Of a stretch of DNA of 64,000 bases, positions 35,458 through 44,027 are shown piece after piece. Each line of letters opens with the position of its first letter. The stretch's first letter is position 1. Both the position numbers and the translations under genes were made by a program. The notes beneath the pieces were generated by a model. It did no database searches and was not told the DNA's origin. It saw only the letters and a program-made list of their open reading frames with translations. Source of the DNA: Nitratireductor sp. (GTDB lineage Bacteria; Pseudomonadota; Alphaproteobacteria; Rhizobiales; Rhizobiaceae); assembly GCA_017854535.1 (NCBI GenBank), contig JAFMHL010000006.1:1-64000 (forward strand), given 5' to 3'.

Positions 35458-37041
35458 ATGGCATCCAAGGGACCAGAGATTACTGACGTAACCGGCATTT
35501 TGGTGAATGCGGATCTGCAGCTGGCAGACTTCCTCATAGTTGCTCCGGTCGTTATCCCTATATTGTTTTCAGCACTTCTGTTGATGCTGCGGACGCGCCC
35601 GGCAACGCAGGGACGCATTGCTATAATAGGTATGGCGCTGCTAGCTCTTGCTTGTTTCGGTCTGCTGCAACGTGTCCTTGATACGGGTCCAGTGACCATG
35701 ACAATGGGGCGCTGGGTCCCTCCGTTTGGAATTTCGTTCTCAGTTGATATTGCTGGAGCGCTGTTGGCCTTCACCAGTTCGGTCATTGCCTTTGTTGGCA
35801 GTATTTACGCCAATTCGACTGCCTCGAAGCTGGAGATGCGCTACGGGTTCTATCCCTTTTTTATGGCGATGATGGCGGGTGTTAGCGGCGCCTTCTTAAC
35901 GGGAGACCTCTTCAACCTATATGTTTGGTTTGAAGTATTGCTGATTTCATCTTTTGGAATGATCGTTCTTGGCAGCGAGAAAAATCAGCTTGATGGAACC
36001 ATGAAATATGCGTTCCTCAATCTTGTTGCGACGACCATGTTCTTGATGGCAACAGGATATACCTACGGATTGACCGGCACTTTGAACATGGCTGATATCT
36101 GGACGAAGGTGAATTCGGGCCTGCTGGAAGGCCCTGTAACAACCATTGCTGTCCTGTTCTTTTTGGCGTTTGCAATGAAAGCCGCAGCTTTCCCGATGAA
36201 CTTTTGGTTGCCTGCATCCTATCACACGCCAAAGTTTTTGGTGTCGGCTGTATTCGCTGGTCTGCTGACAAAAGTTGGCGTTTACGCCTTATTGCGTGTG
36301 ACCTTGATGTTGTTTGCGGACCAACGCGACTTGTTTGCAGAGATCATTGCTTGGATCGCAGCTCTTACGATGATCGCTGGTGTGCTAGGTGCCTTGGCAC
36401 AAAATGATATACGCCGGATTTTTGGTTATTTGGTCATATCAGGCATTGGCACGATGTTAGCAGGGTTAGCCATCGGCTCGGTCACAGCGATTACCGGAAT
36501 TTTAGTATATGCGGTTCATTCCATGATTGTCATGACTGCGCTTTATTTGGCCGCCGGGGTTGTGGGAAGAATGATGAATTCTAATGACCTTAGGCAAGTA
36601 GGAGGCATTTATGCTGCTTCACCCATGTTTGCTGCAGGCTTTTTGATTTTGGCACTTTCTGTCTCAGGCCTTCCTCCAACCTCCGGATTCTGGGGTAAGT
36701 TTATACTGGTCAAAGCCACCGTGGAACTTGGCGCTTGGTGGCTAACGGCAGCCATTTTGATTTCAGGTCTTTTAACCAGCATCGCCATATTCAGAGTTTG
36801 GATATTTACATTTTGGCGCGGCGGTCCGAGCGGGACAAGAGACGGGGCTGAGGCTTGGAAGGTTGAGCCTCTCAATCAGGAATATCAGTTGGCTGCGTTT
36901 ATTTCTTTGGGCGTTTTGGTGTTGGCAACCTTTGCTCTGGGTGTCTTCCCTGAAGTACTTATCGGAACTGCAGCAGATGGAGCAAAAGGACTTCTATATC
37001 CTACTGGTTATATAGAGTCGGTATTTGGAGGGACGCAATAA
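35458..37041 (+). CDS. mrpD: Mrp antiporter subunit D (NuoM/NuoN-like)
   Basis: A 527-residue proton-channel-type subunit related to NuoL/M/N. Motifs include YVWFEVLLISSFGM, FPMNFWLPASYHTPK, the YAVHSMIVMTALYL helix and LPPTSGFWGKF. There are about 14 membrane helices. It starts ten bases after mrpC, and its TAA overlaps the mrpE ATG. Confidence 0.95.
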   Translation: MASKGPEITDVTGILVNADLQLADFLIVAPVVIPILFSALLLMLRTRPATQGRIAIIGMALLALACFGLLQRVLDTGPVTMTMGRWVPPFGISFSVDIAGALLAFTSSVIAFVGSIYANSTASKLEMRYGFYPFFMAMMAGVSGAFLTGDLFNLYVWFEVLLISSFGMIVLGSEKNQLDGTMKYAFLNLVATTMFLMATGYTYGLTGTLNMADIWTKVNSGLLEGPVTTIAVLFFLAFAMKAAAFPMNFWLPASYHTPKFLVSAVFAGLLTKVGVYALLRVTLMLFADQRDLFAEIIAWIAALTMIAGVLGALAQNDIRRIFGYLVISGIGTMLAGLAIGSVTAITGILVYAVHSMIVMTALYLAAGVVGRMMNSNDLRQVGGIYAASPMFAAGFLILALSVSGLPPTSGFWGKFILVKATVELGAWWLTAAILISGLLTSIAIFRVWIFTFWRGGPSGTRDGAEAWKVEPLNQEYQLAAFISLGVLVLATFALGVFPEVLIGTAADGAKGLLYPTGYIESVFGGTQ

Positions 37042-37514
37042 TGAGCCTTCTACTGGTAAACTTGCTTTTGATGCTTGCTTGGGGCGCGATGACGGGCTCA
37101 TTTGCTGAGCTGAATTTGCTATTTGGTTTTGTACTTGGCTTTTTCGCTATTTGGCTAATCAGAGAACAGATCGGAACCGGCGGTTATTTCGGTAAAACCA
37201 TTCGCATATTCTCTCTCTTCATGTTGTTCCTTAAAGAGTTGGCGATGTCGGCAGTTCGCGTCACTGTTTTGGTCTTAAAACCAAAAATGGTTGTGCGTCC
37301 TGGTATCTTTGCTTTTGAATTGACCGTGGACAAGGATTTTGAGATCGCACTATTGGCGAATTTGATAACGCTTACCCCAGGCACATTGTCCGTGGATGTT
37401 TCAGCTGACCGGAAACTATTATTCGTTCATGCGCTGGATTGCTCAGACATTGAAGCGGCTAAGAAAGATATAGCTGAAGGCTTCGAGCGCAAAATTCTGG
37501 AGGCATTTCGATGA
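37041..37514 (+). CDS. mrpE: Mrp antiporter subunit E
   Basis: A 157-residue subunit with two or three N-terminal membrane helices and a cytoplasmic end. The family motif [16 protein letters not shown] is clear. Overlaps mrpD by one base and mrpF by four. Confidence 0.95.
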   Translation: MSLLLVNLLLMLAWGAMTGSFAELNLLFGFVLGFFAIWLIREQIGTGGYFGKTIRIFSLFMLFLKELAMSAVRVTVLVLKPKMVVRPGIFAFELTVDKDFEIALLANLITLTPGTLSVDVSADRKLLFVHALDCSDIEAAKKDIAEGFERKILEAFR

Positions 37515-37837
37515 GCGGCGAAATCTTCCTTGATTGGTGTATTACCATTGCCATGATTTTCCTGATAATTTCTTTCTTTGTAACAACCTACAGAGTGATT
37601 ATCGGGCCGACATTGCCTGACAGAATAATCGCGCTTGATATGTTGGTGGGCATTGCGATTGGCTTTATTGCCGTCATTGGTTTGAAAACCGGTTACTATC
37701 TCTATGTGGATATTGCTATAGCTCTGGGTCTTGTGGGGTTTTTGGCAACTGTAGCGCTGGCACGTTTCGTTCTTGAGCGCGGCATTTCAGCAAGTGATGC
37801 GGCAAGCCAGGATAAGAACAAGAAGGGCGATGTGTAA
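37511..37837 (+). CDS. mrpF: Mrp antiporter subunit F
   Basis: A 108-residue protein with three membrane helices and the conserved [19 protein letters not shown] motif. Its stop overlaps the mrpG start by one base. Confidence 0.95.
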   Translation: MSGEIFLDWCITIAMIFLIISFFVTTYRVIIGPTLPDRIIALDMLVGIAIGFIAVIGLKTGYYLYVDIAIALGLVGFLATVALARFVLERGISASDAASQDKNKKGDV

Positions 37838-38169
37838 TGGATTATATTGCAGGAATACTTGTTATAGTCGGCGGTTTTTTTGCCCTTGTTGCATCCCTAG
37901 GCCTAATACGCCTCCCTGACCTTTATTCACGAACCCATGCTGCGTCCAAAGCCGGTACGGTCGGTTCTGGCTTAATGATGATTGCTCTTGCAGTCACGGC
38001 TAGTGACACGGGAACTGCCATTCGTGCTTTGGCTGGCGTGTTGTTTTTCATCCTCACAGCGCCTATTGCCGCCCATCTATTGGCGAGAGCTGCCTACAAG
38101 GTTGGATACAAGTTATGGGACGGCTCGGTTGCCGACGAGATGGCTCAGTCAAAGCAGACCGACCAATAA
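37837..38169 (+). CDS. mrpG: Mrp antiporter subunit G
   Basis: A 110-residue subunit with three membrane helices and the signature LIRLPDLYSRTHAASKAGT, followed by LTAPIAAHLLARAA. This is the last gene of the complete mrpABCDEFG set. Confidence 0.95.
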   Translation: MDYIAGILVIVGGFFALVASLGLIRLPDLYSRTHAASKAGTVGSGLMMIALAVTASDTGTAIRALAGVLFFILTAPIAAHLLARAAYKVGYKLWDGSVADEMAQSKQTDQ

Positions 38170-38437
38170 AAGCAGCTCTCTGGATATAAATCAGCACTAT
38201 CTAGAGGTGGAAGTACTTTTCCGTACACGCAACTTTGGGTATTTATAAAGTTTAAATGCTAGAAATTAAATAAAAAACTGTAATATTTGTCGCAGTTTAA
38301 AACAAAAATTTGACAAATTGTTACTTACTATACATGTAGCAGTGAGATCAACGGGTGGGGTTTAATGGGGAGTTGTATCTTGAACTATAGGGGCGAGGCC
38401 AGGGATAACTCTGGCCCAAAAAATGAAAGAAAATCCC
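38170..38437 (+). promoter_or_regulatory. AT-rich upstream region of the mucR gene
   Basis: This stretch is strongly AT-rich between 38236 and 38340. MucR proteins bind AT-rich DNA and usually repress their own gene, so autoregulation here is plausible. TTGACA occurs at 38310–38315 and TATACA at 38329–38334, but the 13-base spacing is too short for an ideal promoter. No coding region was found. Confidence 0.4.
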
Positions 38438-38875
38438 ATGGACGACCAAATAAATAACGACAATAGCGACCCATCATTACTGATCGAATTAACCTCAAAT
38501 GTTATTGCTGCCTATGTAAGCAACAATCCTGTTTCAACCGTTGACCTTCCTAATCTAATTGGTGAAGTTCATCGTGCTTTTCACGCACTTCCTACAGGCG
38601 AAGCTGGAACTGCGCCAGTTGAATTGAAGCCGGCGGTTAATCCGAAAAAGTCTGTTTTCCGCGATTACATAATCTGCTTGGAAGATGGCAAACAATTCAA
38701 GTCCTTGAAACGTCACCTTCGCTCACATTTTGATCTATCTCCGGAAGAGTATCGCGAGAAATGGGGCTTGCCAGCAGAATATCCAATGGTTGCGCCAAGC
38801 TATTCTGAAAAAAGATCAAGCCTTGCCCGCGAAAAGGGCCTAGGTCGTAAAAAAGGCTATCGAAAAGCTAAGTAA
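38438..38875 (+). CDS. mucR: MucR/Ros family zinc-finger transcriptional regulator
   Basis: A 145-residue regulator with the prokaryotic Ros-type zinc finger: C80, D83, H93 and H97 can be placed in CLEDGKQFKSLKRHLRSH. The N-terminal part (ELTSNVIAAYVSNNPV) is the oligomerisation region of MucR. The basic tail (GRKKGYRKAK) is typical. In alphaproteobacteria MucR silences horizontally acquired and virulence or exopolysaccharide genes by binding AT-rich DNA. ATG 38438 matches the usual MucR length; ATG 38423 in the same frame is possible. It is alone on its transcript, ended by a 13-base-pair hairpin. Confidence 0.92.
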   Translation: MDDQINNDNSDPSLLIELTSNVIAAYVSNNPVSTVDLPNLIGEVHRAFHALPTGEAGTAPVELKPAVNPKKSVFRDYIICLEDGKQFKSLKRHLRSHFDLSPEEYREKWGLPAEYPMVAPSYSEKRSSLAREKGLGRKKGYRKAK

Positions 38876-38900
38876 GTATTTTGGGTTTTATGCTTTGTGA

Positions 38901-38930
38901 ACGCCATCAATCTGCAAAGATTGGTGGCGT
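38901..38930 (+). terminator. Long hairpin with GCAA tetraloop after mucR
   Basis: ACGCCATCAATCT (38901–38913) pairs with AGATTGGTGGCGT (38918–38930), with one G·U pair and a GCAA loop. The structure is very stable but no T-run follows, so it may stabilise the mRNA 3' end or need a factor to terminate. Confidence 0.6.
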
Positions 38931-38967
38931 TGTCATAGGATCTTTGAGTGATTCCTTTTTACACTAA

Positions 38968-39261
38968 TCAATTCGGGCTCGCTCTGATCCCTTCAAGACG
39001 AAGCAGTTCAGTCTTCAGATGTATGTGCAGATTTACATCATATCTGGGATGATTTATCTTGGCCATTCGCCTAAGCGCAGCCAATTTCTTTTTTACGAAG
39101 TGTAGCTTCTCATCATCAAGGTCTTTACCAGTTAAGTTGCAAGTATTGTGACTTGGAACGCTGCTGTTTTTCAAAGCAGGATTGCCCACTTCCAACCAAT
39201 CGCTCGCCATTTTGCGCAGTCGAGATTCGATATCTCTCAAGCTATTTTCTAGCGGATCCAT
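38968..39261 (-). CDS. Hypothetical protein
   Basis: A 97-residue basic protein, mostly helical (RDIESRLRKMASDWLE, KKKLAALRRMAKINHP), with no signal or membrane segment. ATG 39261 is supported by GGGAG on the minus strand seven to eight bases upstream; an ATG fifteen bases earlier exists. I do not recognise the family. It lies convergent to mucR and divergent from the DnaA-domain gene. Confidence 0.5.
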   Translation of the reverse strand: MDPLENSLRDIESRLRKMASDWLEVGNPALKNSSVPSHNTCNLTGKDLDDEKLHFVKKKLAALRRMAKINHPRYDVNLHIHLKTELLRLEGIRASPN

Positions 39262-39466
39262 ACCATTTGCTCCCATTCATAAGAACGAAATTCTCACTTA
39301 CAGAAGTTCGATGGGTATAACTTTATGCAGGTGTGACAATGCGACTGCCCCTAAGTCTTTGAATTATTTGGAAGCTCTTCGGCGAGACTAAAATAAGCGC
39401 AAAAGGATATACATTAGGGTCTTGCTTTTCCCATAATAGGAATATAGTCCTTTTTTGGAGAAGTAG

Positions 39467-39907
39467 ATGTATCAAGAATTACGCGTAAGCAGTGGCGGTA
39501 AAATCCGCCGTGTAAGCCCCCCATTGCTAAATGGAGAAAATTTATCCAGTGAAGGTCCTCATGCCGAGCGCTATGCTGAGAGTGTTGGTGCGTTGGTCAT
39601 TAAATTGGTAGCCACATTGGAGAAAACTGATCAGCAGGCAATGCGTAAAAGGTCTAGAGGTAAGGCTGATATCTGCCTTGCCCGCCAAATGGCCATGTAT
39701 TTGATGCATACTGTCTTTTCTTGCTCTTACCACCACGTAGCAGCATTTTTCAAACGGGATAGAACGACCATTTCTCATGCCTGTAAATTGGTCGAAGACC
39801 TCCGGGACAATGAGGAATTCGATAAGCGTTTGGAGGCGATGGAAAACTTATTGGTTTCAGCCCGCTGCTTAAGCGAAGTGGCAAACAGAGGCGCACATAA
39901 TGTCTGA
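39467..39907 (+). CDS. DnaA domain IV-like DNA-binding protein (no AAA+ domain)
   Basis: A 146-residue protein whose second half (about residues 62–115) reads as the DnaA DNA-binding domain: ICLARQMAMYLMHTV, then FFKRDRTTISHACKLVEDL, which corresponds to the DnaA-box-recognising FGRDHTTV helix. There is no ATPase domain, so it cannot act as an initiator alone. It might regulate genes with DnaA-box-like sites or compete with DnaA. The gene overlaps the next one by eight bases. Good GGAG spacing precedes the ATG (TTTTTGGAGAAGTAGATG). Confidence 0.85.
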   Translation: MYQELRVSSGGKIRRVSPPLLNGENLSSEGPHAERYAESVGALVIKLVATLEKTDQQAMRKRSRGKADICLARQMAMYLMHTVFSCSYHHVAAFFKRDRTTISHACKLVEDLRDNEEFDKRLEAMENLLVSARCLSEVANRGAHNV

Positions 39908-40709
39908 TACTTCTGGGCCCGATATTCAAAAAACAAAGATACGCTTGCTCAAACTTTTGAGTAAGTTTGGAAGTGACGGGGTCGGCTATGAGCCAAACAA
40001 CACTAGGGTTGTCCTACAAGCACAAACACGGACCCATTCTTTCGAACAGGCACTGATAAAGATCTGCTTGGAAGAACAATTGGTCAGTCAGTCACCTACC
40101 TGTCTTCGGGCGACTTCGCAAGGAAAGGCCTATTTATTACGAGCGCTTCATCCTGAGCAGGAGTTTGCTGCTCAACACCAAGTGACTGTTTCCAAGATTA
40201 TTCAGGAAAAAGGTAATGCGCAGCAGGTAATGGTGAACGTCAATGAGTCTCCGCTATCCAGGCTGTATTTACGTCGAACAAACCAAGGTAAGCCTTGGTT
40301 GAATGACCAAGAGTTTCAAGCTGGCGAAAGATTACGGGCAGATTTCGAGAAGTCCCAACTACAGCCCCGGATTTCAGCCAATTGGGTTTCAAGCGTTGCC
40401 TCTCAAGGGCGCGGTGGAAATGTAAGTGCCGATATCTCTGATTTTGCACTGGATGCCAGAAAGCGGGTGGAGCAGGCCATTGCAGCGCTGGGCCCGGATC
40501 TTGCCAATGTGGCGCTAGATATTTGTTGCTTTTTGAAAGGGCTGGAAACCATTGAAAGCGAACATAAATGGCCACCGCGCTCGGGCAAGTTAATGCTTAG
40601 GACAGCCCTTCGCGAGTTAGTTCGCCACTATGGTCTAGGCATTGAAAGATCAGGAAACAAAAAACCAATCAAACATTGGGGTGCAGAAGATTTCAGGCCA
40701 TCGCTTTAG
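39900..40709 (+). CDS. DUF6456 domain protein
   Basis: A 269-residue protein. The C-terminal two-thirds (about residues 115–255) fits DUF6456: SPLSRLYLRR, then FQAGERLRADFEKSQLQPRIS and later VALDICCFLKGLETIE and GKLMLRTALRELVRHYG. The N-terminal part resembles a winged-helix layout (RLLKLLSK … ALIKICLEEQLV). This looks like a DNA-binding regulator. It overlaps the DnaA-domain gene by eight bases, and the pair is a recurring alphaproteobacterial association from memory. It converges with sufE. Confidence 0.8.
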   Translation: MSDTSGPDIQKTKIRLLKLLSKFGSDGVGYEPNNTRVVLQAQTRTHSFEQALIKICLEEQLVSQSPTCLRATSQGKAYLLRALHPEQEFAAQHQVTVSKIIQEKGNAQQVMVNVNESPLSRLYLRRTNQGKPWLNDQEFQAGERLRADFEKSQLQPRISANWVSSVASQGRGGNVSADISDFALDARKRVEQAIAALGPDLANVALDICCFLKGLETIESEHKWPPRSGKLMLRTALRELVRHYGLGIERSGNKKPIKHWGAEDFRPSL

Positions 40710-40730
40710 CAAGACTTAATCTGCCAAGAC

Positions 40731-41141
40731 TTAAAGTTCTTTTGCAGCGGTTTCTTTTATGCGGGCAACCATGGCCCGAAGGCCATTGGAGCGCTGAGGC
40801 GTTATGTGCTCGGACAATCCCAATTTTGAAAAAATAGCCTGCTCGTCAATAGTCGTAATCTCGCTGGCCTTCTTACCGGAAAATATTGCGAGAGTAATGG
40901 CAACAAGACCGCGAACAATATGAGCGTCAGATGTTCCAATAAAGTTGATCACCGGATCTTGTGAGCCTTCATTTTGGCTGGATATCCAAACTTGGCTCAC
41001 ACAGCCTTGAACTTTGGTTTGTGACGTTTGAAGTGATTCAGGAAACGGCTTCAGCTGATCGCCAAGTTCTATCAAGTATTTATACCGATCTTCCCAGTCA
41101 TCCAAAAATTCAAAATTTTCAATAATGTCGTCAATTTGCAT
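40731..41141 (-). CDS. sufE: SufE family sulfur-transfer protein
   Basis: A 136-residue partner of SufS cysteine desulfurase that accepts persulfide sulfur on its active cysteine for Fe–S cluster assembly. The active site is C47 in KVQGCVSQVW. MQIDDIIENFEFLDDWEDRY is the standard N-terminus, so ATG 41141 is chosen over longer starts. No suf operon is adjacent. Confidence 0.93.
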   Translation of the reverse strand: MQIDDIIENFEFLDDWEDRYKYLIELGDQLKPFPESLQTSQTKVQGCVSQVWISSQNEGSQDPVINFIGTSDAHIVRGLVAITLAIFSGKKASEITTIDEQAIFSKLGLSEHITPQRSNGLRAMVARIKETAAKEL

Positions 41142-41270
41142 GTAACGTCTACCAATCACCAAGCGATCCTGCTTCTGCAATCCATATATAGAGGCCAAGC
41201 AAAGTTTCACACCCCTTGAAGTGATTTTGTCCAAGTGGGCCCATAGTTTGATATTGTCATATTAGTAGTC

Positions 41271-41591
41271 TTAGTTGCTCACGGAAGATGTTGAGACAGG
41301 GTCGATTGCATCGGGTTTTTTGTCCTCGCCAACGCGTTGATCAAGCCAAGTGTAAGCCATCTTTGCGCCTTCGCGTGCTTTCAAACCCATTTGAGACAAC
41401 AAGACGCCGCCGGTCTCGCAAGTTTGCGTGTTTCGAGAACAGAAGCTTCCAATGTCCGAAACAACCGACTGGGCCAGGCTGACAGTTTCCATGGTCGAAA
41501 CCGCGCGCTGTCCTTCTCCCAGATCAGCGCTTTTGACTGGAATAAATGCGATTACAAGTGTGAGCCAAAATGCAGCACGAATTAGAAACAT
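41271..41591 (-). CDS. DUF5330 family exported protein
   Basis: A 106-residue protein with an N-terminal signal or anchor (FLIRAAFWLTLVIAFIPV), two cysteines (SFCSRNTQTCETG) that may form a disulfide, and a charged end. This matches DUF5330, a small alphaproteobacterial family of unknown function. It diverges from the histidine kinase gene across a 333-base gap. Confidence 0.75.
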   Translation of the reverse strand: MFLIRAAFWLTLVIAFIPVKSADLGEGQRAVSTMETVSLAQSVVSDIGSFCSRNTQTCETGGVLLSQMGLKAREGAKMAYTWLDQRVGEDKKPDAIDPVSTSSVSN

Positions 41592-41924
41592 GATAAATAC
41601 CTTTCCCGATGCCTGTTCTTAGCAAGAGGAATTTAAATCGTCGTTTGATTACACGATGCAATTTGATTCAAATTTTAATCAGTTTTCTTGCTATCGAACC
41701 AAACGCGTTGGAACCATGTAAAATCGCTCAGGTTTGAATCTGAAATTCAATTTTAGCACATAAAAATCGGCAAATGTCCTCGCTAATGATTGGTTAACCA
41801 TACTTATAAATACATGTGCTTTTCGGTGATATTATCACAAAAACACCCTTGGCAGCCATTTAGCTTAGGGTTCCATTAAAGCTGCTATGCGAACCTATGC
41901 CCAACCAAAAGGGGTTGTTTCGTA
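41592..41924. promoter_or_regulatory. 333-base divergent intergenic region with cell-cycle-type sites
   Basis: No gene is visible. The region is AT-rich and contains TTAACCAT (41794–41801), a known form of the CtrA-binding half-site in alphaproteobacteria. It also has two GANTC methylation sites of the CcrM type (41664–41668 and 41736–41740). It should hold promoters for DUF5330 (minus) and the kinase (plus). An AAGGGG (41909–41914) serves the TTG start. Confidence 0.4.
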
Positions 41925-43229
41925 TTGAGTAAACCTAAGACCATGATGCCATTAGACAAAAATTCGCCAGCAACAACTGGCGATTTGGACATGCTGATTG
42001 CTGACCTGAATCAAATGGATCAGCTGTCTCGTTCGTTGGGTGCAACGTCCCTAGCCAAACCATGCAGCATTCATAATCAAAATGGCGCAGTTTTGTGGAT
42101 CAATCAGCAGGCAGCTGAATTGCTCGATTTGGAGCAAAGACCAAGCCAGCGTTCATATTTGGAAAATATCCAGGTACAGGATCGTGTAACGGTTGCACAT
42201 TATCTGGCGGGCATGGCGGACGATGACAAAGGGTCATCAGATCACGTCAGTTTCCGGGTCATCAGCCCCCAGCGGGAAGCAAGTATAAAATGGCTTCAAA
42301 TATCGCGGGATACCGTAACTGGTAAAATTGCCGGTGAAAAATTCACTTTGACGACTTACCGCGATGTTTCGTTCGAACGCCTTGACGCTGAAACGCATGA
42401 TCGTCAACGTTTGGAAGCTGAACAGGAAAATGATGCAAAGAGCCAATTCCTGGCAAATATTAGCCATGAACTTCGCACGCCTCTTAATGCGATTCTGGGT
42501 TTTTCCGAGTTGCTCAATTCTCCGCTCATGAGCGACATCTCTAAAGACAAGCAAAAAGAATATGTTGGTTTGATCCATGATTCGGCTAGTCATTTACTGA
42601 CACTTTTGAATGGCATATTGGACATGTCAAAAATCGAGAATGGAATGTACGAAATTATCCCTGAAAATTTCTCGCTTTCCAACTGCCTGCAAAAAACCAC
42701 TGCGATCATGCAGGGGCAGGCTTCTAAAAACGCAATCACATTGCACACTTCAGGAATTGATGACCTGCCTGATATTGTTGCCGATGAGCGCGCACTTAAG
42801 CAAATCATGATCAATCTGCTTTCTAACGCGATCAAGTTCTCCAACGAACAGGGGATGGTCAGTGTTGAAGCCCAGCGTAAAGCCAGAACCATTGCTATTT
42901 CGGTAACTGACAAAGGCATCGGAATTTCACCAGAGCACCTTCAAAATCTCGGAAAACCGTTTTTCCAGGCTGACAGTAAATACGACCGTAAGTATGAAGG
43001 TACGGGACTTGGCCTGTCTGTTGTGAAAGGCTTGGTCGAACTTCATGGCGGAACTGTAAACTTCGCCAGTGAGCGCGGCAAAGGCACCAAAGTTACGATT
43101 GTACTTCCTATTTTCGGAAAAACAGGACGCCGTGTGCCCGCTGAATTTAACATAGAAAAAGTAACATCCATCCAATCTCGCAAAGAAGTTGTTGAGGATG
43201 AATTGCGGATCCTCCGCAACACCGCGTAA
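41925..43229 (+). CDS. PAS-containing histidine kinase, DivJ/PleC-like, soluble
   Basis: A 434-residue sensor kinase. Residues about 40–155 form a PAS-like domain; HisKA follows with the phospho-accepting H181 in FLANISHELRTPLNAI, then a HATPase domain with NLLSNAIKFS, DKGIGISPE and GTGLGLSVVK. The QFLANISHELRTPLNAILGFSE form is typical of DivJ/PleC/PdhS-class cell-cycle kinases. No membrane segment is seen, unlike DivJ. It begins at TTG 41925 with AAGGGG ten bases away; ATG 41943 is an alternative. No response regulator is adjacent, so the partner (perhaps DivK) is elsewhere. The upstream CtrA-like site agrees with a cell-cycle role. Confidence 0.85.
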   Translation: MSKPKTMMPLDKNSPATTGDLDMLIADLNQMDQLSRSLGATSLAKPCSIHNQNGAVLWINQQAAELLDLEQRPSQRSYLENIQVQDRVTVAHYLAGMADDDKGSSDHVSFRVISPQREASIKWLQISRDTVTGKIAGEKFTLTTYRDVSFERLDAETHDRQRLEAEQENDAKSQFLANISHELRTPLNAILGFSELLNSPLMSDISKDKQKEYVGLIHDSASHLLTLLNGILDMSKIENGMYEIIPENFSLSNCLQKTTAIMQGQASKNAITLHTSGIDDLPDIVADERALKQIMINLLSNAIKFSNEQGMVSVEAQRKARTIAISVTDKGIGISPEHLQNLGKPFFQADSKYDRKYEGTGLGLSVVKGLVELHGGTVNFASERGKGTKVTIVLPIFGKTGRRVPAEFNIEKVTSIQSRKEVVEDELRILRNTA

Positions 43230-43239
43230 GGAGTAGACC

Positions 43240-43986
43240 ATGAGCAACGGTATTTTAGATTCGTTCTTCACAACACTGCAGAACAATCCATCAGTGGCAG
43301 CAGGTAGCTGCACTTTTGTTGTGGCATTTGCATTGGTAGCGGGGAACGCTTTTTATGCCCAAAGCGGCGTGCATCCAGATCCTATTTGGGCAACTAGAGA
43401 TAACACGATAACACAGTCTGTCAGTCAGAATGTGCGACCGGTCAAGACACAGCTGTTTGCACCAAAAACTATACCCACACCAGCAACAGGCGATAGCGCT
43501 CGCGAAACAACAGGCAGCAAAAGATCCGAACTTGTTGCATCCATTCAAGCAGCACTTGCTAAAAAAGGTCATTTTGCTGGTGATGTGGACGGTCTTATGG
43601 GGCCATTAACGAGCAGTTCGATTAAGGATTATCAAACGCGGATAGGCCTAAAAGCCACCGGAACGCCGACGCAAGAATTGTTGCTGTTGATCAAGCAAGA
43701 GACAAAAAGTGCTTCCAAGAGCGATTCATTGTCCGGTCTGATTGCTGATAACACCGGTTCAAATATGGGATATGACAAAAATCTCGTAAAGCTTATCCAG
43801 TCTGGCATCATCAATGCCGGTATTGCAAAGATTGATGCAGACGGCATTTTTGGCAAGCAGACAGAAGCTGCAATTATGGCTTTCCAGCGTGACCACGGCC
43901 TTGATGTGACCGGCAAGCCAGATGTGCAAGTCCTTCAAACACTCAAAAAATTCAAGTGGATTGAGCCGAGCCAGTCAAGCACATAA
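43240..43986 (+). CDS. Peptidoglycan-binding protein, two PG_binding_1 domains
   Basis: A 248-residue protein with one membrane anchor (about residues 20–40), a Pro/Thr-rich linker, and two peptidoglycan-binding repeats: about residues 90–145 (GDVDGLMGPLTSSSIKDYQ) and 185–240 (KIDADGIFGKQTEAAIMAFQ). It should sit in the periplasm bound to the cell wall. It starts ten bases after the kinase stop behind AAGGAG, so it is co-expressed with the kinase. No catalytic domain is seen. Confidence 0.88.
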   Translation: MSNGILDSFFTTLQNNPSVAAGSCTFVVAFALVAGNAFYAQSGVHPDPIWATRDNTITQSVSQNVRPVKTQLFAPKTIPTPATGDSARETTGSKRSELVASIQAALAKKGHFAGDVDGLMGPLTSSSIKDYQTRIGLKATGTPTQELLLLIKQETKSASKSDSLSGLIADNTGSNMGYDKNLVKLIQSGIINAGIAKIDADGIFGKQTEAAIMAFQRDHGLDVTGKPDVQVLQTLKKFKWIEPSQSST

Positions 43987-43995
43987 GCACAGGCT

Positions 43996-44023
43996 TTATC
44001 CTGATCTTGATTTCATAGGATAA
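43996..44023 (+). promoter_or_regulatory. Hairpin covering the ribosome site of the DUF1491 gene
   Basis: TTATCCT (43996–44002) is the exact reverse complement of AGGATAA (44017–44023). The right arm contains the AGGA ribosome-binding site of the gene starting at 44028, so the fold would hide it. Confidence 0.45.
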
Positions 44024-44027
44024 AAAA

